A stretch of DNA of 64,000 nt from Mycolicibacterium neoaurum VKM Ac-1815D (lineage in GTDB: Bacteria > Actinomycetota > Actinomycetes > Mycobacteriales > Mycobacteriaceae): the NCBI RefSeq assembly GCF_000317305.3, contig NC_023036.2, positions 1,736,001 through 1,800,000 of the forward strand. The letters run 5' to 3'. A model generated the notes under the pieces. It worked only from the letters and a program-made list of their open reading frames with translations, made no database searches and was not told where the DNA came from. A program made the translations under genes and the position numbers. Position 1 is the stretch's first letter; every line of letters begins with the position of its first letter. Positions 8,617-16,839 of the stretch are shown here, piece after piece.

Positions 8617-9956
8617 CGCTCGACGAGCAGGCCGTCGGTCGGCGCCGGCTCGCGTGCCGGCTGCGGCTCGGCCGGATAGCCGATGGCGATGGCCCCCAAC
8701 GGTTCCCAGTCCTGCGGCGTGGAGAGCTCGCGTCGGGCGATATCGGGGGCGAAGATCGTCGAGCCGACCCAACAGCTGCCGATCTCGCGTACCGCCAACG
8801 CCACCAGCAGCGCCTGGACCGCCGCCCCCGCGGCGACCGTGAACATCGTGTGTTCGGCGGCCCTGCGATGTGCGTCGGGGTAACTGTGCGCCCCGTCGGG
8901 CACCATGAACGGGATGACCAGTTCGGGTGCGTCGTAGAGTAACCGGCCCCGTTCTGCGCGGCGTGCGGCGTCCTCGGGGGAGCGGCCGTCGTCGATGAGG
9001 TCGGCTTCCCAGCGCGCCCGCATCGCCTCCAGCAGCCGGGTGCGCGTCGGGTGGTCGCGTACCCACACGAACCGCACCGGTCGGGTGTGGTGGGGTGCGG
9101 GTGCCGTCAGCGCCTCGGCGACGGCGGCCTCGATGAGCGTGGGCGGCACCTCTGCGGTGTCGAAGGTGCGTACCGACCGACGCAACAACTGCGCCTGGTG
9201 GCGGCCGAGTTCGATGGCCTCGGCGGTGCCGAGCCAGAACAGGTCGTCCTGCCCACTGCGCACCAGGGTGCGGCCGTTGGAGCCGTCGTCGTGCACGGTC
9301 AGCCCGCGGACCACCGCCGCCGGGATCCCGGTGAGCTTGCCCTTGACCAGATCTGCCGCGGCGGCGAGTTCGTCGGCCACCGCGATCTCGGTCACCACCA
9401 ACTCGTTGCCGTGTACATCGTGGGCGCCGGCATAGCCGTGCAGCACCGTCAGTCCGGCGGCCCCGATGGCCACATCGGTCTGTCCGTTGCGCCAGGCACG
9501 TCCCATGGTGTCGGTGACGACGACACCCACCCGCACGCCGAGGTGCGTCGCCAGACCGTCGCGCAGGGCAACGGCGCTGGCGTCGGGATCCACCGGTAGC
9601 AGGGCTAATTCGGCGGCGTCGACATTCGAGCCGTCCACCCCGGCGGCGGCCTGGATCAGCCCGATGGCGTTCTCGGTGATCAACGTCTTGCCCTTGCGGG
9701 CTAGCACGCGCACGGCCTCGTCGTCGATGAGCTTGCGGCGCAACGCATCCCGTTGTTCGGGGTCGGTGGGTGCAGCGACGATACGCCCCTCGGCCTTGGA
9801 CAACACCTTGCTGGTGATGACGAGCACATCGTCATCACGCAACCACGGTGCGGCGCCGGCCACGGCCGCGGCCACATCATCACCGGGCCGGAACTCACCG
9901 AGACCGGTGACGGGGATGATCTCTAGGGCACCCGCACTGCCGTGCTCGGCACTCAC
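8613..9956 (-). CDS. fbiB: bifunctional F420 ligase/reductase FbiB
   Basis: A 447-residue two-domain enzyme of coenzyme F420 maturation. The N-terminal CofE-type gamma-glutamyl ligase (about 1-245: [35 protein letters not shown]) adds glutamates. The C-terminal FMN nitroreductase-fold domain (about 250-447: [22 protein letters not shown]) reduces dehydro-F420. The GTG start overlaps the fbiA TGA (GTGA). The frame stays open much further upstream, but that extension lies inside fbiA and does not resemble FbiB. The length matches mycobacterial FbiB. Confidence 0.96.
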   Translation of the reverse strand: MSAEHGSAGALEIIPVTGLGEFRPGDDVAAAVAGAAPWLRDDDVLVITSKVLSKAEGRIVAAPTDPEQRDALRRKLIDDEAVRVLARKGKTLITENAIGLIQAAAGVDGSNVDAAELALLPVDPDASAVALRDGLATHLGVRVGVVVTDTMGRAWRNGQTDVAIGAAGLTVLHGYAGAHDVHGNELVVTEIAVADELAAAADLVKGKLTGIPAAVVRGLTVHDDGSNGRTLVRSGQDDLFWLGTAEAIELGRHQAQLLRRSVRTFDTAEVPPTLIEAAVAEALTAPAPHHTRPVRFVWVRDHPTRTRLLEAMRARWEADLIDDGRSPEDAARRAERGRLLYDAPELVIPFMVPDGAHSYPDAHRRAAEHTMFTVAAGAAVQALLVALAVREIGSCWVGSTIFAPDIARRELSTPQDWEPLGAIAIGYPAEPQPAREPAPTDGLLVER

Positions 9957-10939
9957 AGCGTCAGCCCCGCCAGATTCAGCCCGGCGCGCACCATCTCGGC
10001 GGTCACGGCGGGTTCGGACATGAGCAACGGGGCCTGGGTGACGGTGACGCCGTCGATCTGGGCGCTGTCGCCCTGGTCGATCAACCAGCCGTCCAGGATG
10101 CCGACGCCGCTGCGTGCGCCGTAGTGCCGTCCCACGGCTTCCGAGGATGATTCGACGCCGATCACCGATAGGCACTCGTCGGCCATGCCGCGCAGGGGCT
10201 TTCCGGCGATGATCGGGGAGTAGCCGATGACCGGCGCCGGCGTGGAGCGCAGCGCGGCACGGATCCCGCCGACGGTGAGGATGGAACCGATGCTGACCAC
10301 CGGGTTCGACGGCGCGACCAACACCACGTCGGCGCCGGTGATCGCCTCGACCACACCCGGTGCGGCCGTTGCCTTGTCCGAACCCACGAACGCGAAACTG
10401 TGTGTCTGCACCTTGGCGCGGTAGCGCACCCACCACTCCTGGAAGTGGATGGCCTTGCGCTCCCCGTCGGGATCGGTGATCACCACATGGGTCTCGCTGC
10501 GGTCGTCGCTGGCCGGCAGCAACGTCGCGCCGGGTTGCCATCGTGCGCACAGCGCCTCGGTGACCTGCGAGAGCGGGTAGCCCGCCCGCAGCATCTGGGT
10601 GCGCACCAGATGGGTGGCCAGATCGCGGTCGCCGAGCCCGAACCAATCGGGCTGCACGCCATAGGCCGCCAGTTCCTCCTTGGCGTGCCAGGTTTCGTCG
10701 CGGTGCCCCCAGCCGCGCTCGGGGTCGATGCCGCCGCCGAGGGTGTACATGCACGTATCAAGGTCCGGGCAGATGCGGACGCCGAACATCCAGGCATCGT
10801 CACCGACGTTGACCACGGCTGTCACCTCGTGTACCGGCGTGCCGGAGGGGTCGGCAAACTGGCCCAGCCGCAACAGATGCTGGACCCCGAGCAGGAACCG
10901 GGCGCCGCCCACGCCGCCGACCAGAACGGTGACCTTCAC
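9953..10939 (-). CDS. fbiA: 2-phospho-L-lactate/phosphoenolpyruvyl transferase FbiA
   Basis: A 328-residue cytosolic CofD-type transferase that joins the phospho-lactate/enolpyruvyl group to the deazaflavin Fo during F420 biosynthesis. It has the N-terminal nucleotide fold [17 protein letters not shown], then [21 protein letters not shown] and [15 protein letters not shown]. The GTG start is preceded by TAGGGT 8 nt upstream and no Shine-Dalgarno, so the message is probably leaderless or nearly so. It is first gene of fbiA-fbiB-NUDIX and divergent from whiB2. Confidence 0.96.
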   Translation of the reverse strand: MKVTVLVGGVGGARFLLGVQHLLRLGQFADPSGTPVHEVTAVVNVGDDAWMFGVRICPDLDTCMYTLGGGIDPERGWGHRDETWHAKEELAAYGVQPDWFGLGDRDLATHLVRTQMLRAGYPLSQVTEALCARWQPGATLLPASDDRSETHVVITDPDGERKAIHFQEWWVRYRAKVQTHSFAFVGSDKATAAPGVVEAITGADVVLVAPSNPVVSIGSILTVGGIRAALRSTPAPVIGYSPIIAGKPLRGMADECLSVIGVESSSEAVGRHYGARSGVGILDGWLIDQGDSAQIDGVTVTQAPLLMSEPAVTAEMVRAGLNLAGLTL

Positions 10940-11060
10940 GACTTCAAACCCTAGGCCAGTGGGCCCGTCGCGTCGTCGCCACCCGGGGTGTGGCGAACAC
11001 GCCGGAGCATGGACACGCCGGATCTACGTCACGAGATGGTATGAAAACTAGCCATTCCGC

Positions 11061-11089
11061 TTGACCGAGACAGCTAACAAGTGTCTAAT
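11061..11089 (+). promoter_or_regulatory. sigma-A-type promoter for whiB2 in the 338-nt fbiA-whiB2 gap
   Basis: TTGACC (11061-11066), a 17-nt spacer, then TCTAAT (11084-11089) match the -35/-10 consensus at five of six bases each. The transcript would start near 11096, giving whiB2 a leader of about 180 nt. The rest of the 10940-11277 gap holds no convincing gene; a 61-codon frame at 11081-11266 has no family features. Confidence 0.6.
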
Positions 11090-11277
11090 CACATCAGTGT
11101 CATTCCTGGTTCGCCGCCGGTTGCGGTGGCGCAGACCGACATTCGATCATCTGTTCGAATGGGGTGGCCGGACATCACAATAGTGATAGCTGGGGTAGTG
11201 CTGGTGGGGTTTGCGTTTTCACGATCCGGCAGGGGCTCCACCCGTGGGGAACAATCAAGTAGGTGAGGAGGCGGAAC

Positions 11278-11673
11278 ATGTCTTTTGAGCAGGTCGATCT
11301 CGACCGCGTGCTCCGGTTCGACAACCGGATGCTCGGTTCAGTGGGCAGCGCACCGCACACCGCTGCCGGTCCGGAATCCAACGATGTCATCGCGCGTCCG
11401 CAGCTGAGCCTGGTGTCTGACCGCGCCGAGCTCGCCGCGCCGTCCGACGACGATGATGATCAGTGGCAGGAGCGCGGCCTCTGCGCGCAAACTGATCCCG
11501 AGGCGTTCTTCCCCGAGAAGGGCGGCTCGACGCGCGAAGCCAAGCGCATCTGCCAGGGCTGCGAGGTTCGCGACCGCTGCCTGGAGTACGCCCTGGCCAA
11601 CGACGAGCGATTCGGCATCTGGGGCGGACTGTCCGAGCGCGAGCGTCGGCGCCTCAAGCGCGGCATCATCTGA
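11278..11673 (+). CDS. whiB2: WhiB2 (WhmD) Fe-S transcription/division regulator
   Basis: A 131-residue WhiB-family protein that binds a [4Fe-4S] cluster and partners with sigma-A; WhmD is required for septation in mycobacteria. The four cluster cysteines are in ERGLCAQTDPEAFFPEKGG, RICQGCEVRDRCLEYA (C-x2-C-x5-C), and GIWGGLSERERRRLKRG is the turn plus basic helix. The N-terminal extension of about 60 residues is characteristic of WhmD. The ATG at 11278 is preceded by GAGGAGG with 6-nt spacing, so the more upstream in-frame codons are not needed. A 7-bp hairpin (11670-11686) spans its stop and that of the convergent gene. Confidence 0.95.
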   Translation: MSFEQVDLDRVLRFDNRMLGSVGSAPHTAAGPESNDVIARPQLSLVSDRAELAAPSDDDDDQWQERGLCAQTDPEAFFPEKGGSTREAKRICQGCEVRDRCLEYALANDERFGIWGGLSERERRRLKRGII

Positions 11674-11682
11674 CGCTCGGCG

Positions 11683-12147
11683 TCAGGCGTCGTCGGCCGG
11701 TGCGTCGATGACGTCGGGATCCACTCCCAGATAGGTGGCCACCTGCGCCACCAGAACTTCGTGAAGCAAGTCGGCGAGTTCGTCGGTGTCTTTGGCGCGA
11801 CGCTCGATTGGCTTGCGGAACAACACAATTCGTGCCCGCGTGGAGTTGCCGCGGACATCCACCCCCGCCGGGATCAGTCTGGCAAGGGCGATCGGCCCGT
11901 CGGCGACGACCTCGGGCGGCCACTGCACGCTCTCGGGATCCTTCGGTGCGATGCGGGGAATCTCGTCCACCGCGACGTCCAACGTCGCGACCCGACTGTG
12001 CCACCGGCGTTCGATCGGTTCGTAGGCTTCCAGGACCGCCATGTCGAATCGCTCGGCGCGGCTACGCCAGCCGGGGACGGTCGGCGGCAACAACGGACCG
12101 CGCATTCCACGCCCGCGGCGTGATCCCCGATGGTTGTGCTGCGCCAC
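11683..12147 (-). CDS. metallopeptidase-family (zincin-like) protein with degenerate motif
   Basis: A 154-residue protein of the Rv3259 type, assigned to the small DUF1025/zincin family (GPIALARLIPAGVDVRGN, ARIVLFRKPIERRAKDTDELADLLHEVL). Active family members have HExxH. Here the site reads HEVLVAQ, keeping His-Glu but with Ala where the second zinc histidine belongs, so peptidase activity is doubtful. The GTG start has TACCAT 7 nt upstream and no Shine-Dalgarno. The gene converges on whiB2 and is divergent from the DUF3499 gene. Confidence 0.82.
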   Translation of the reverse strand: MAQHNHRGSRRGRGMRGPLLPPTVPGWRSRAERFDMAVLEAYEPIERRWHSRVATLDVAVDEIPRIAPKDPESVQWPPEVVADGPIALARLIPAGVDVRGNSTRARIVLFRKPIERRAKDTDELADLLHEVLVAQVATYLGVDPDVIDAPADDA

Positions 12148-12154
12148 GGGACAG

Positions 12155-12160
12155 ATGGTA
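12155..12160 (-). promoter_or_regulatory. predicted -10 box of the zincin-like gene
   Basis: TACCAT on the minus strand ends 7 nt before GTG 12147, consistent with a leaderless transcript. Confidence 0.4.
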
Positions 12161-12243
12161 ACGGTTGATCATCAAGCGATAACGGTTGGAGATCTCCCGC
12201 GCGGTCGCGCGCGTGTCCGGACCCCCGCGGCGGGCCCACACGA

Positions 12244-12249
12244 TAATCT
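12244..12249 (+). promoter_or_regulatory. predicted -10 box of leaderless DUF3499 mRNA
   Basis: TAATCT ends 7 nt before GTG 12257. It has no Shine-Dalgarno and decides the start over longer upstream frames. Confidence 0.45.
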
Positions 12250-12256
12250 TCGGGGC

Positions 12257-12682
12257 GTGAACGTTCCCCGTCGCTGCTGCAGGCCCGGGTGCCCGCACTA
12301 CGCCGTGGCGACGCTGACCTTCGTCTATTCGGACTCGACAGCGGTCGTCGGGCCGTTGGCCACCGTCTCCGAGCCACATTCCTGGGACCTGTGCGTCGTG
12401 CATGCCGGACGGATCACCGCCCCGCGTGGGTGGGAACTCGTGCGCCACGCCGGTCCGCTGCCGGCCAACCCCGACGAGGATGATCTCGTCGCGCTCGCCG
12501 ATGCTGTCCGTGAGGGACGCGAGGGAGTGGCCTCCACGGTCAACGGTGTCACCGCCGGATTCTCCGATCCCACGACCGGTATGCCCGGAGGCGCGTTGAT
12601 GGCGCCGCCGGTCCGTCGGCCCGAACCCAACGGTCGTCGACGCGGCCATCTGCGGGTTCTGCCGGATCCGCCGTCGGAATAG
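12257..12682 (+). CDS. DUF3499 family protein
   Basis: A 141-residue actinobacterial protein (Rv3258c-type). The N-terminus has a short cysteine cluster, RRCCRPGCPHYAVATLTFVY, followed by LCVVHAGRITAPRGWELVRH; the Cys/His pattern suggests a small zinc ribbon. The C-terminal third is Pro/Arg-rich and low complexity. The function is unknown. It lies between the zincin-like gene and the GDP-mannose operon, a conserved neighbourhood. The GTG start is supported by TAATCT at -13 to -8. Confidence 0.85.
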   Translation: MNVPRRCCRPGCPHYAVATLTFVYSDSTAVVGPLATVSEPHSWDLCVVHAGRITAPRGWELVRHAGPLPANPDEDDLVALADAVREGREGVASTVNGVTAGFSDPTTGMPGGALMAPPVRRPEPNGRRRGHLRVLPDPPSE

Positions 12683-12709
12683 CCCGGTCAGGGTCGGCTG
12701 GAGGGGTCC

Positions 12710-12745
12710 GTGCCGCGGTCACTGAGGCGGGACCCGCCGCGGCAC
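12710..12745. terminator. possible hairpin between DUF3499 and manB
   Basis: A 9-bp perfect stem GTGCCGCGG (12710-12718)/CCGCGGCAC (12737-12745) with an 18-nt loop, 27 nt after the DUF3499 stop. It could be a terminator or part of the manB leader. Confidence 0.35.
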
Positions 12746-12823
12746 GCAGGGCGAGCCACTAGGCTGGCTTGCAGAGCTGTCCCTTCAGAGATTCCCCCGT
12801 CGACCGAGAGAGCGAGGAGAGCC

Positions 12824-14248
12824 ATGTCTCGGCCCGCTGAGGCTGTCCACGCCGTCATCAAGGCCTACGACGTGCGAGGTCTGGTCGGAGAACAGATCGA
12901 CGAGGGATTCGTCCGCGATGTCGGCGGCGCGTTCGCCCGGCTGGTCCGCGACGAGGGCAATCGCTCGGTGGACACGGTGGTGATCGGGCACGATATGCGC
13001 GCCAGTTCGCCCGCGCTGTCGGACGCGTTCGCCGAGGGGGTGATCGCCCAGGGCCTCGACGTGGTCCGGATCGGGCTGGCTTCGACCGATCAGCTCTACT
13101 TCGCTTCCGGCCTGCTGGACTGTCCCGGTGCGATGTTCACCGCCAGTCACAATCCGGCCGCCTATAACGGCATCAAGTTGTGCCGTGCGGGGGCGAAGCC
13201 GGTGGGCCGCGAAACCGGCTTGGCCACCGTCGCCCAAGAGGTGATCGACGGTGTACCCGCCCACGACGGCGCCACCGGAACCATCACTGACCGCGACGTG
13301 CTGGCCGAGTACGGCGACTTCTTGCGCTCACTGGTGGATCTCGCCGAGCTGCGTCCGCTGCGGGTGGCCGTCGACGCGGGCAACGGCATGGGCGGGCACA
13401 CGACCCCGGCCGTGCTCGAGTCGATCCCCGGGATCACCGTGCTGCCGCTGTATTTCGAGCTCGACGGAACGTTTCCCAACCACGAGGCCAATCCGCTGGA
13501 CCCGGCCAACCTGGTGGACCTGCAGAAGCATGTGCTGGACACCCGCGCCGATATCGGGTTGGCGTTCGACGGTGATGCCGATCGCTGTTTCGTCGTCGAC
13601 GAGCTGGGCAGGCCGGTGTCGCCCTCGGCGGTCACCGCGTTGGTGGCCGGCCGGGAACTGGGCCGCGAGATCGGCGCCACGGTCATCCACAATCTCATCA
13701 CTTCGCGCGCGGTGCCCGAACTGATCATCGAACGCGGTGGGACGGCGGTGCGTTCGCGCGTCGGCCACTCCTACATCAAGGCGCTGATGGCCGAGACCGG
13801 CGCCATCTTCGGCGGCGAGCATTCCGCGCACTACTACTTCCGTGACTTCTGGGGTGCCGATTCGGGCATGCTCGCCGCGCTGCACGTGCTGGCCGCGCTC
13901 GGGGAGCAGCAACGTCCGCTCTCGGAGCTGATGGCCGACTATCAGCGCTACGAGGCCTCCGGGGAGATCAACTTCACCGTCACCGACGCTCCGGCCACGG
14001 TCGACGCCGTCCTGACCGCGTTCGGAAGCCGCACTCAATCCCTCGATCATCTGGACGGGGTGACGGTGGATCTCGGTGCGGGGCGCTGGTTCAACCTGCG
14101 CACCTCCAACACCGAGCCGTTGTTGCGGCTCAACGTGGAGGCGCGCACCACCGACGAGGTGGCCGAGGTGGTGGATGAGGTGGCTGCGCTGATTTCGGCG
14201 CAGACCGACGACGGTGGTCGGCTGCAGGCCAGTGAGCCCGCGCCATGA
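12824..14248 (+). CDS. manB: phosphomannomutase/phosphoglucomutase
   Basis: A 474-residue alpha-D-phosphohexomutase that interconverts mannose-6-P and mannose-1-P, feeding the GDP-mannose pyrophosphorylase at 6936. The catalytic phosphoserine loop is FTASHNPAAYNGIK, the metal-binding loop FDGDADRCFVVD, the sugar-binding loop GGEHSAHYYFRD, and the phosphate-binding loop RTSNTEPLLRLN. The ATG follows GAGGAGA. Corresponds to manB/pmmA (Rv3257c). First gene of manB-tobH-manA. Confidence 0.95.
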   Translation: MSRPAEAVHAVIKAYDVRGLVGEQIDEGFVRDVGGAFARLVRDEGNRSVDTVVIGHDMRASSPALSDAFAEGVIAQGLDVVRIGLASTDQLYFASGLLDCPGAMFTASHNPAAYNGIKLCRAGAKPVGRETGLATVAQEVIDGVPAHDGATGTITDRDVLAEYGDFLRSLVDLAELRPLRVAVDAGNGMGGHTTPAVLESIPGITVLPLYFELDGTFPNHEANPLDPANLVDLQKHVLDTRADIGLAFDGDADRCFVVDELGRPVSPSAVTALVAGRELGREIGATVIHNLITSRAVPELIIERGGTAVRSRVGHSYIKALMAETGAIFGGEHSAHYYFRDFWGADSGMLAALHVLAALGEQQRPLSELMADYQRYEASGEINFTVTDAPATVDAVLTAFGSRTQSLDHLDGVTVDLGAGRWFNLRTSNTEPLLRLNVEARTTDEVAEVVDEVAALISAQTDDGGRLQASEPAP

Positions 14249-15315
14249 CCGCCCGGGCCGCCACCATTGACCTCGACGATGTCGAGGGACTGCTGGCTGC
14301 CGACCGGGACGGATTGTTGCGGGCGGCCGCGATGGCCGGCGCGCAGGTGCGCGCCATGGCGGCCGCGGTGGGCGAGGGCGCACTCGAGCAGGTGCGTGCC
14401 GACGGTCTTGCGCGCACCCTGATCTGGGTGGCCGACGGCGGCCCGGCACGTGCGGCGGGCACGATGCTCGCGGCCGCACTCGCCGCGGCGACGGCGGTGC
14501 CGATCGTGGTGGCCGCCGAGGTGCCGCCGTGGACTGGCGCGCTGGATGTGGTGGTGGTCGCGGGCGCCGACGCCGGTGACCCGGCGCTGGTTTCGGCCGC
14601 GGCCACAGGTGTGCGACGGGGTGCGCGGGTGGTGCTGGTGGCCCCGTACGAGGGCCCACTGCGCGAGGCGACCGCGGGCCGGGCCGCCGTGCTGGCGCCG
14701 CGGCTGGCGGTGCCCGAAGAATTCTCGTCGACCCGTTATCTGGCTGCCGGAGTGGCGATCCTGGCGGTGCTCGACCGCGGGTTGCGGGTCGACATCGACG
14801 CCCTCGCCGACGAACTCGACGCCGAGGCGTTGCGTAACAGCGCCGGCCGCGAGCTGTTCACCAACCCGGCCAAGACGTTGGCCGAGCGGCTGACCGGACG
14901 TGAGGTCGTGTTGGCCGGTGACAGTGCGGCGACGGTGGCCCTGGCCCAGCACAGTGCGGCGGTGTTGCTGAAGGTGGCGAGTCAGGTGGTCGCCGCGGTC
15001 GGGTTGACCGATGCCCTCGGCGCGCTGGCCCGCCTCAACGCCGCCCCCGTGGACTACGAGACGGCGCTGTTCCACGACGAGGAGCTCGACGGTCCGCTGC
15101 CGTCGCGGGTGCGCACGCTCGTGCTGACCTCCGATGCGCAGCGTCCGGCCGTGGTCGCCCGGACCGAGGGCTACCCCGATCTCGACGTCGTCAGCGCCGA
15201 CGATGTGCCCGACGCCGCGCCGTCGGGCGTCGGCAGCCGTCCCGAGCAGCAACTGGCGATGGTGGCGGTGCGGTTGGAGATGACGGCCGTGTACCTGCGA
15301 TTGGCGCGAGGTTGA
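14245..15315 (+). CDS. SIS-domain sugar isomerase-like protein (TobH family)
   Basis: A 356-residue protein resembling bifunctional phosphoglucose/phosphomannose isomerases. Two alpha/beta SIS-like regions are visible (GTMLAAALAAATAVPIVVA and ELFTNPAKTLAERLTGREVVLAGDS), but I cannot confirm the usual sugar-phosphate catalytic residues. The gene overlaps manB by ATGA and lies 4 nt before manA, so it is translated with the mannose enzymes. This is the Rv3256c position. A regulatory or helper role in mannose-phosphate metabolism is inference. Confidence 0.82.
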   Translation: MTARAATIDLDDVEGLLAADRDGLLRAAAMAGAQVRAMAAAVGEGALEQVRADGLARTLIWVADGGPARAAGTMLAAALAAATAVPIVVAAEVPPWTGALDVVVVAGADAGDPALVSAAATGVRRGARVVLVAPYEGPLREATAGRAAVLAPRLAVPEEFSSTRYLAAGVAILAVLDRGLRVDIDALADELDAEALRNSAGRELFTNPAKTLAERLTGREVVLAGDSAATVALAQHSAAVLLKVASQVVAAVGLTDALGALARLNAAPVDYETALFHDEELDGPLPSRVRTLVLTSDAQRPAVVARTEGYPDLDVVSADDVPDAAPSGVGSRPEQQLAMVAVRLEMTAVYLRLARG

Positions 15316-15319
15316 CAGC

Positions 15320-16585
15320 GTGAACCTGCTCCGTGGAGCCATCCGGAAGTATGCCTGGGGATCGCGGACCGCGATCGCCGAGTTCACCGGAAGACCAAGT
15401 CCGACAGCGAATCCCGAGGCCGAGCTGTGGCTGGGTGCCCATCCTGGTGATCCCGCGCACTGTGCGACGGCCGCCGGTGAGCGTTCGCTGTTGGAGATGA
15501 TCACCGCAGACCCGGAGGGTCAGCTCGGCAGCCGTGCCCGGGCGCGGTTCGGTGACGCACTGCCGTTCTTGGCCAAGGTGCTCGCCGCCGACGAGCCACT
15601 CTCGTTGCAGGCGCATCCGAGCGCCCAGCAGGCCGTCCAGGGCTTCGAGCTGGAGAATCACCTGGGCATCCCGGTCAACGCGCCGACCCGTAATTACCGC
15701 GACCGCAGCCACAAGCCCGAGCTCATCATCGCGCTGGGGACGTTCGAGGCGCTGGCCGGCTTCCGCCCGGCCGCCAGGACCGCCGAATTCATGCGCGCCC
15801 TTGAGGTGCCCGCGCTGGATCCCTTCATCACCCTGCTCACCGACCAGTCCGACGCCGACGGTCTGCGCGCACTGTTCACCACCTGGATCACGTTCCCGCA
15901 GCCCGATCTCGACGTGCTCGTACCCTCGGTGCTCGACGGGGCCATCAACTACCTGCGTTCCGGTGCGACCGACTTTCATGCCGAGGCCAAGACGATCCTG
16001 GAACTCGGTGAGCGGTATCCCGGTGACGCCGGGGTGCTGGCGGCGATGCTGCTGAACCGGATCACGTTGGCCGAGGGGGAAGCGATCTATCTTCCCGCCG
16101 GTAACCTTCACGCCTACCTGCACGGTATCGGGTTCGAGGTGATGGCCAACTCCGACAACGTATTACGCGGCGGTCTGACACCCAAGCACGTCGACGTGCC
16201 CGAACTGCTCCGGGTACTGGATTTCACGCCCACCGACGATGCGCCGATCCTGCCGCGGCTCGAGCACGGTGGCGTGGAACTGGTCTATGACACCCCGGCC
16301 ACCGAGTTCGCGGTCTCGGTGTTGCAGTTGGACGGTGACCGGTTGGGCGTCGAGGTCGACGTGCCTGCCGATCACGAGGGCCCGCAGATCCTGTTGTGCA
16401 TCGACGGCACCGTGCGCGTGCACGCCGAGGCCCACGAGGACAAGGGCGCCGACGACTCCAACGACAACGCCAAGGCCGTCACGCTGTCCCGCGGCGCCTC
16501 GGCCTGGGTCGCCGCCGACGACGGCCCGGTGCGGCTGTCCGCCGACGAGCCGGCCCGGTTGTTCCGGGTGACCGTCGGCATCTGA
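15320..16585 (+). CDS. manA: mannose-6-phosphate isomerase, class I
   Basis: A 421-residue zinc enzyme converting fructose-6-P to mannose-6-P, the entry step to GDP-mannose. Zinc-binding cupin motifs are PLSLQAHPSAQQA (Gln and His) and KPELIIALGTFEALAGFRP. The active-site signature GEAIYLPAGNLHAYLHGIGFEVM and MANSDNVLRGGLTPKHVD follow. The C-terminal cupin half carries an acidic insert (HEDKGADDSNDNAK). The GTG start is 4 nt after the tobH-like stop. Confidence 0.95.
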   Translation: MNLLRGAIRKYAWGSRTAIAEFTGRPSPTANPEAELWLGAHPGDPAHCATAAGERSLLEMITADPEGQLGSRARARFGDALPFLAKVLAADEPLSLQAHPSAQQAVQGFELENHLGIPVNAPTRNYRDRSHKPELIIALGTFEALAGFRPAARTAEFMRALEVPALDPFITLLTDQSDADGLRALFTTWITFPQPDLDVLVPSVLDGAINYLRSGATDFHAEAKTILELGERYPGDAGVLAAMLLNRITLAEGEAIYLPAGNLHAYLHGIGFEVMANSDNVLRGGLTPKHVDVPELLRVLDFTPTDDAPILPRLEHGGVELVYDTPATEFAVSVLQLDGDRLGVEVDVPADHEGPQILLCIDGTVRVHAEAHEDKGADDSNDNAKAVTLSRGASAWVAADDGPVRLSADEPARLFRVTVGI

Positions 16586-16634
16586 CGCGTCAGCGCGTCT
16601 GTCCCGTCCGGGGGTCGGTGATCGACCCGCCGGC

Positions 16635-16679
16635 GATCAATCCATCGGTGACCAATCCATCGGTGACCAAACCATAGGT
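16635..16679 (+). repeat. three tandem 15-bp repeats downstream of manA
   Basis: Units at 16635, 16650 and 16665 read GATCAATCCATCGGT, GACCAATCCATCGGT and GACCAAACCATAGGT (1-3 differences). They lie in the 254-nt manA-alkB gap, upstream of the alkB promoter, with no reading frame of note. Confidence 0.85.
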
Positions 16680-16764
16680 GTGAGTCGTCATCGGCATGCC
16701 CGAAACGGCGGCTGCCTGCCGATCGTGGCTCCGCAGCCCTACCGCTGTGTACAAATCGATGCAA

Positions 16765-16799
16765 TTTGTCTAGACATCAGACAAACAACGATCTATAGT
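16765..16799 (+). promoter_or_regulatory. alkB promoter with overlapping palindromic operator
   Basis: -35 TAGACA (16771-16776), a 17-nt spacer, and -10 TATAGT (16794-16799) form a good sigma-A promoter. TTTGTCT (16765-16771) and AGACAAA (16779-16785) form a 7-bp inverted repeat straddling the -35. A perfect 10-bp palindrome, TGTCTAGACA, lies at 16767-16776, and ACAAAT/ATTTGT arms (16751-16769) overlap it upstream. The position suits a repressor, most simply the TetR regulator encoded at the end of this operon. Confidence 0.6.
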
Positions 16800-16839
16800 C
16801 AAGTCTGCACGTGACAGTCCTCACAGAGGGGTAGGGCAG

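Noticed and set aside
8617..9066. N-terminal extension of the NUDIX frame into fbiB
   Set aside because: The extension is Arg/Gly-rich antisense-like sequence in another frame of fbiB; the ATGA overlap at 8613 gives a normal NUDIX protein.
11081..11266. A 61-codon frame upstream of whiB2
   Set aside because: No ribosome site and no conserved motif except a short hydrophobic run. It overlaps the predicted whiB2 promoter and leader.
11670..11686. 7-bp hairpin covering both stops of whiB2 and the zincin-like gene
   Set aside because: Too short for a confident terminator; stop codons and GC-rich sequence could create it by chance.
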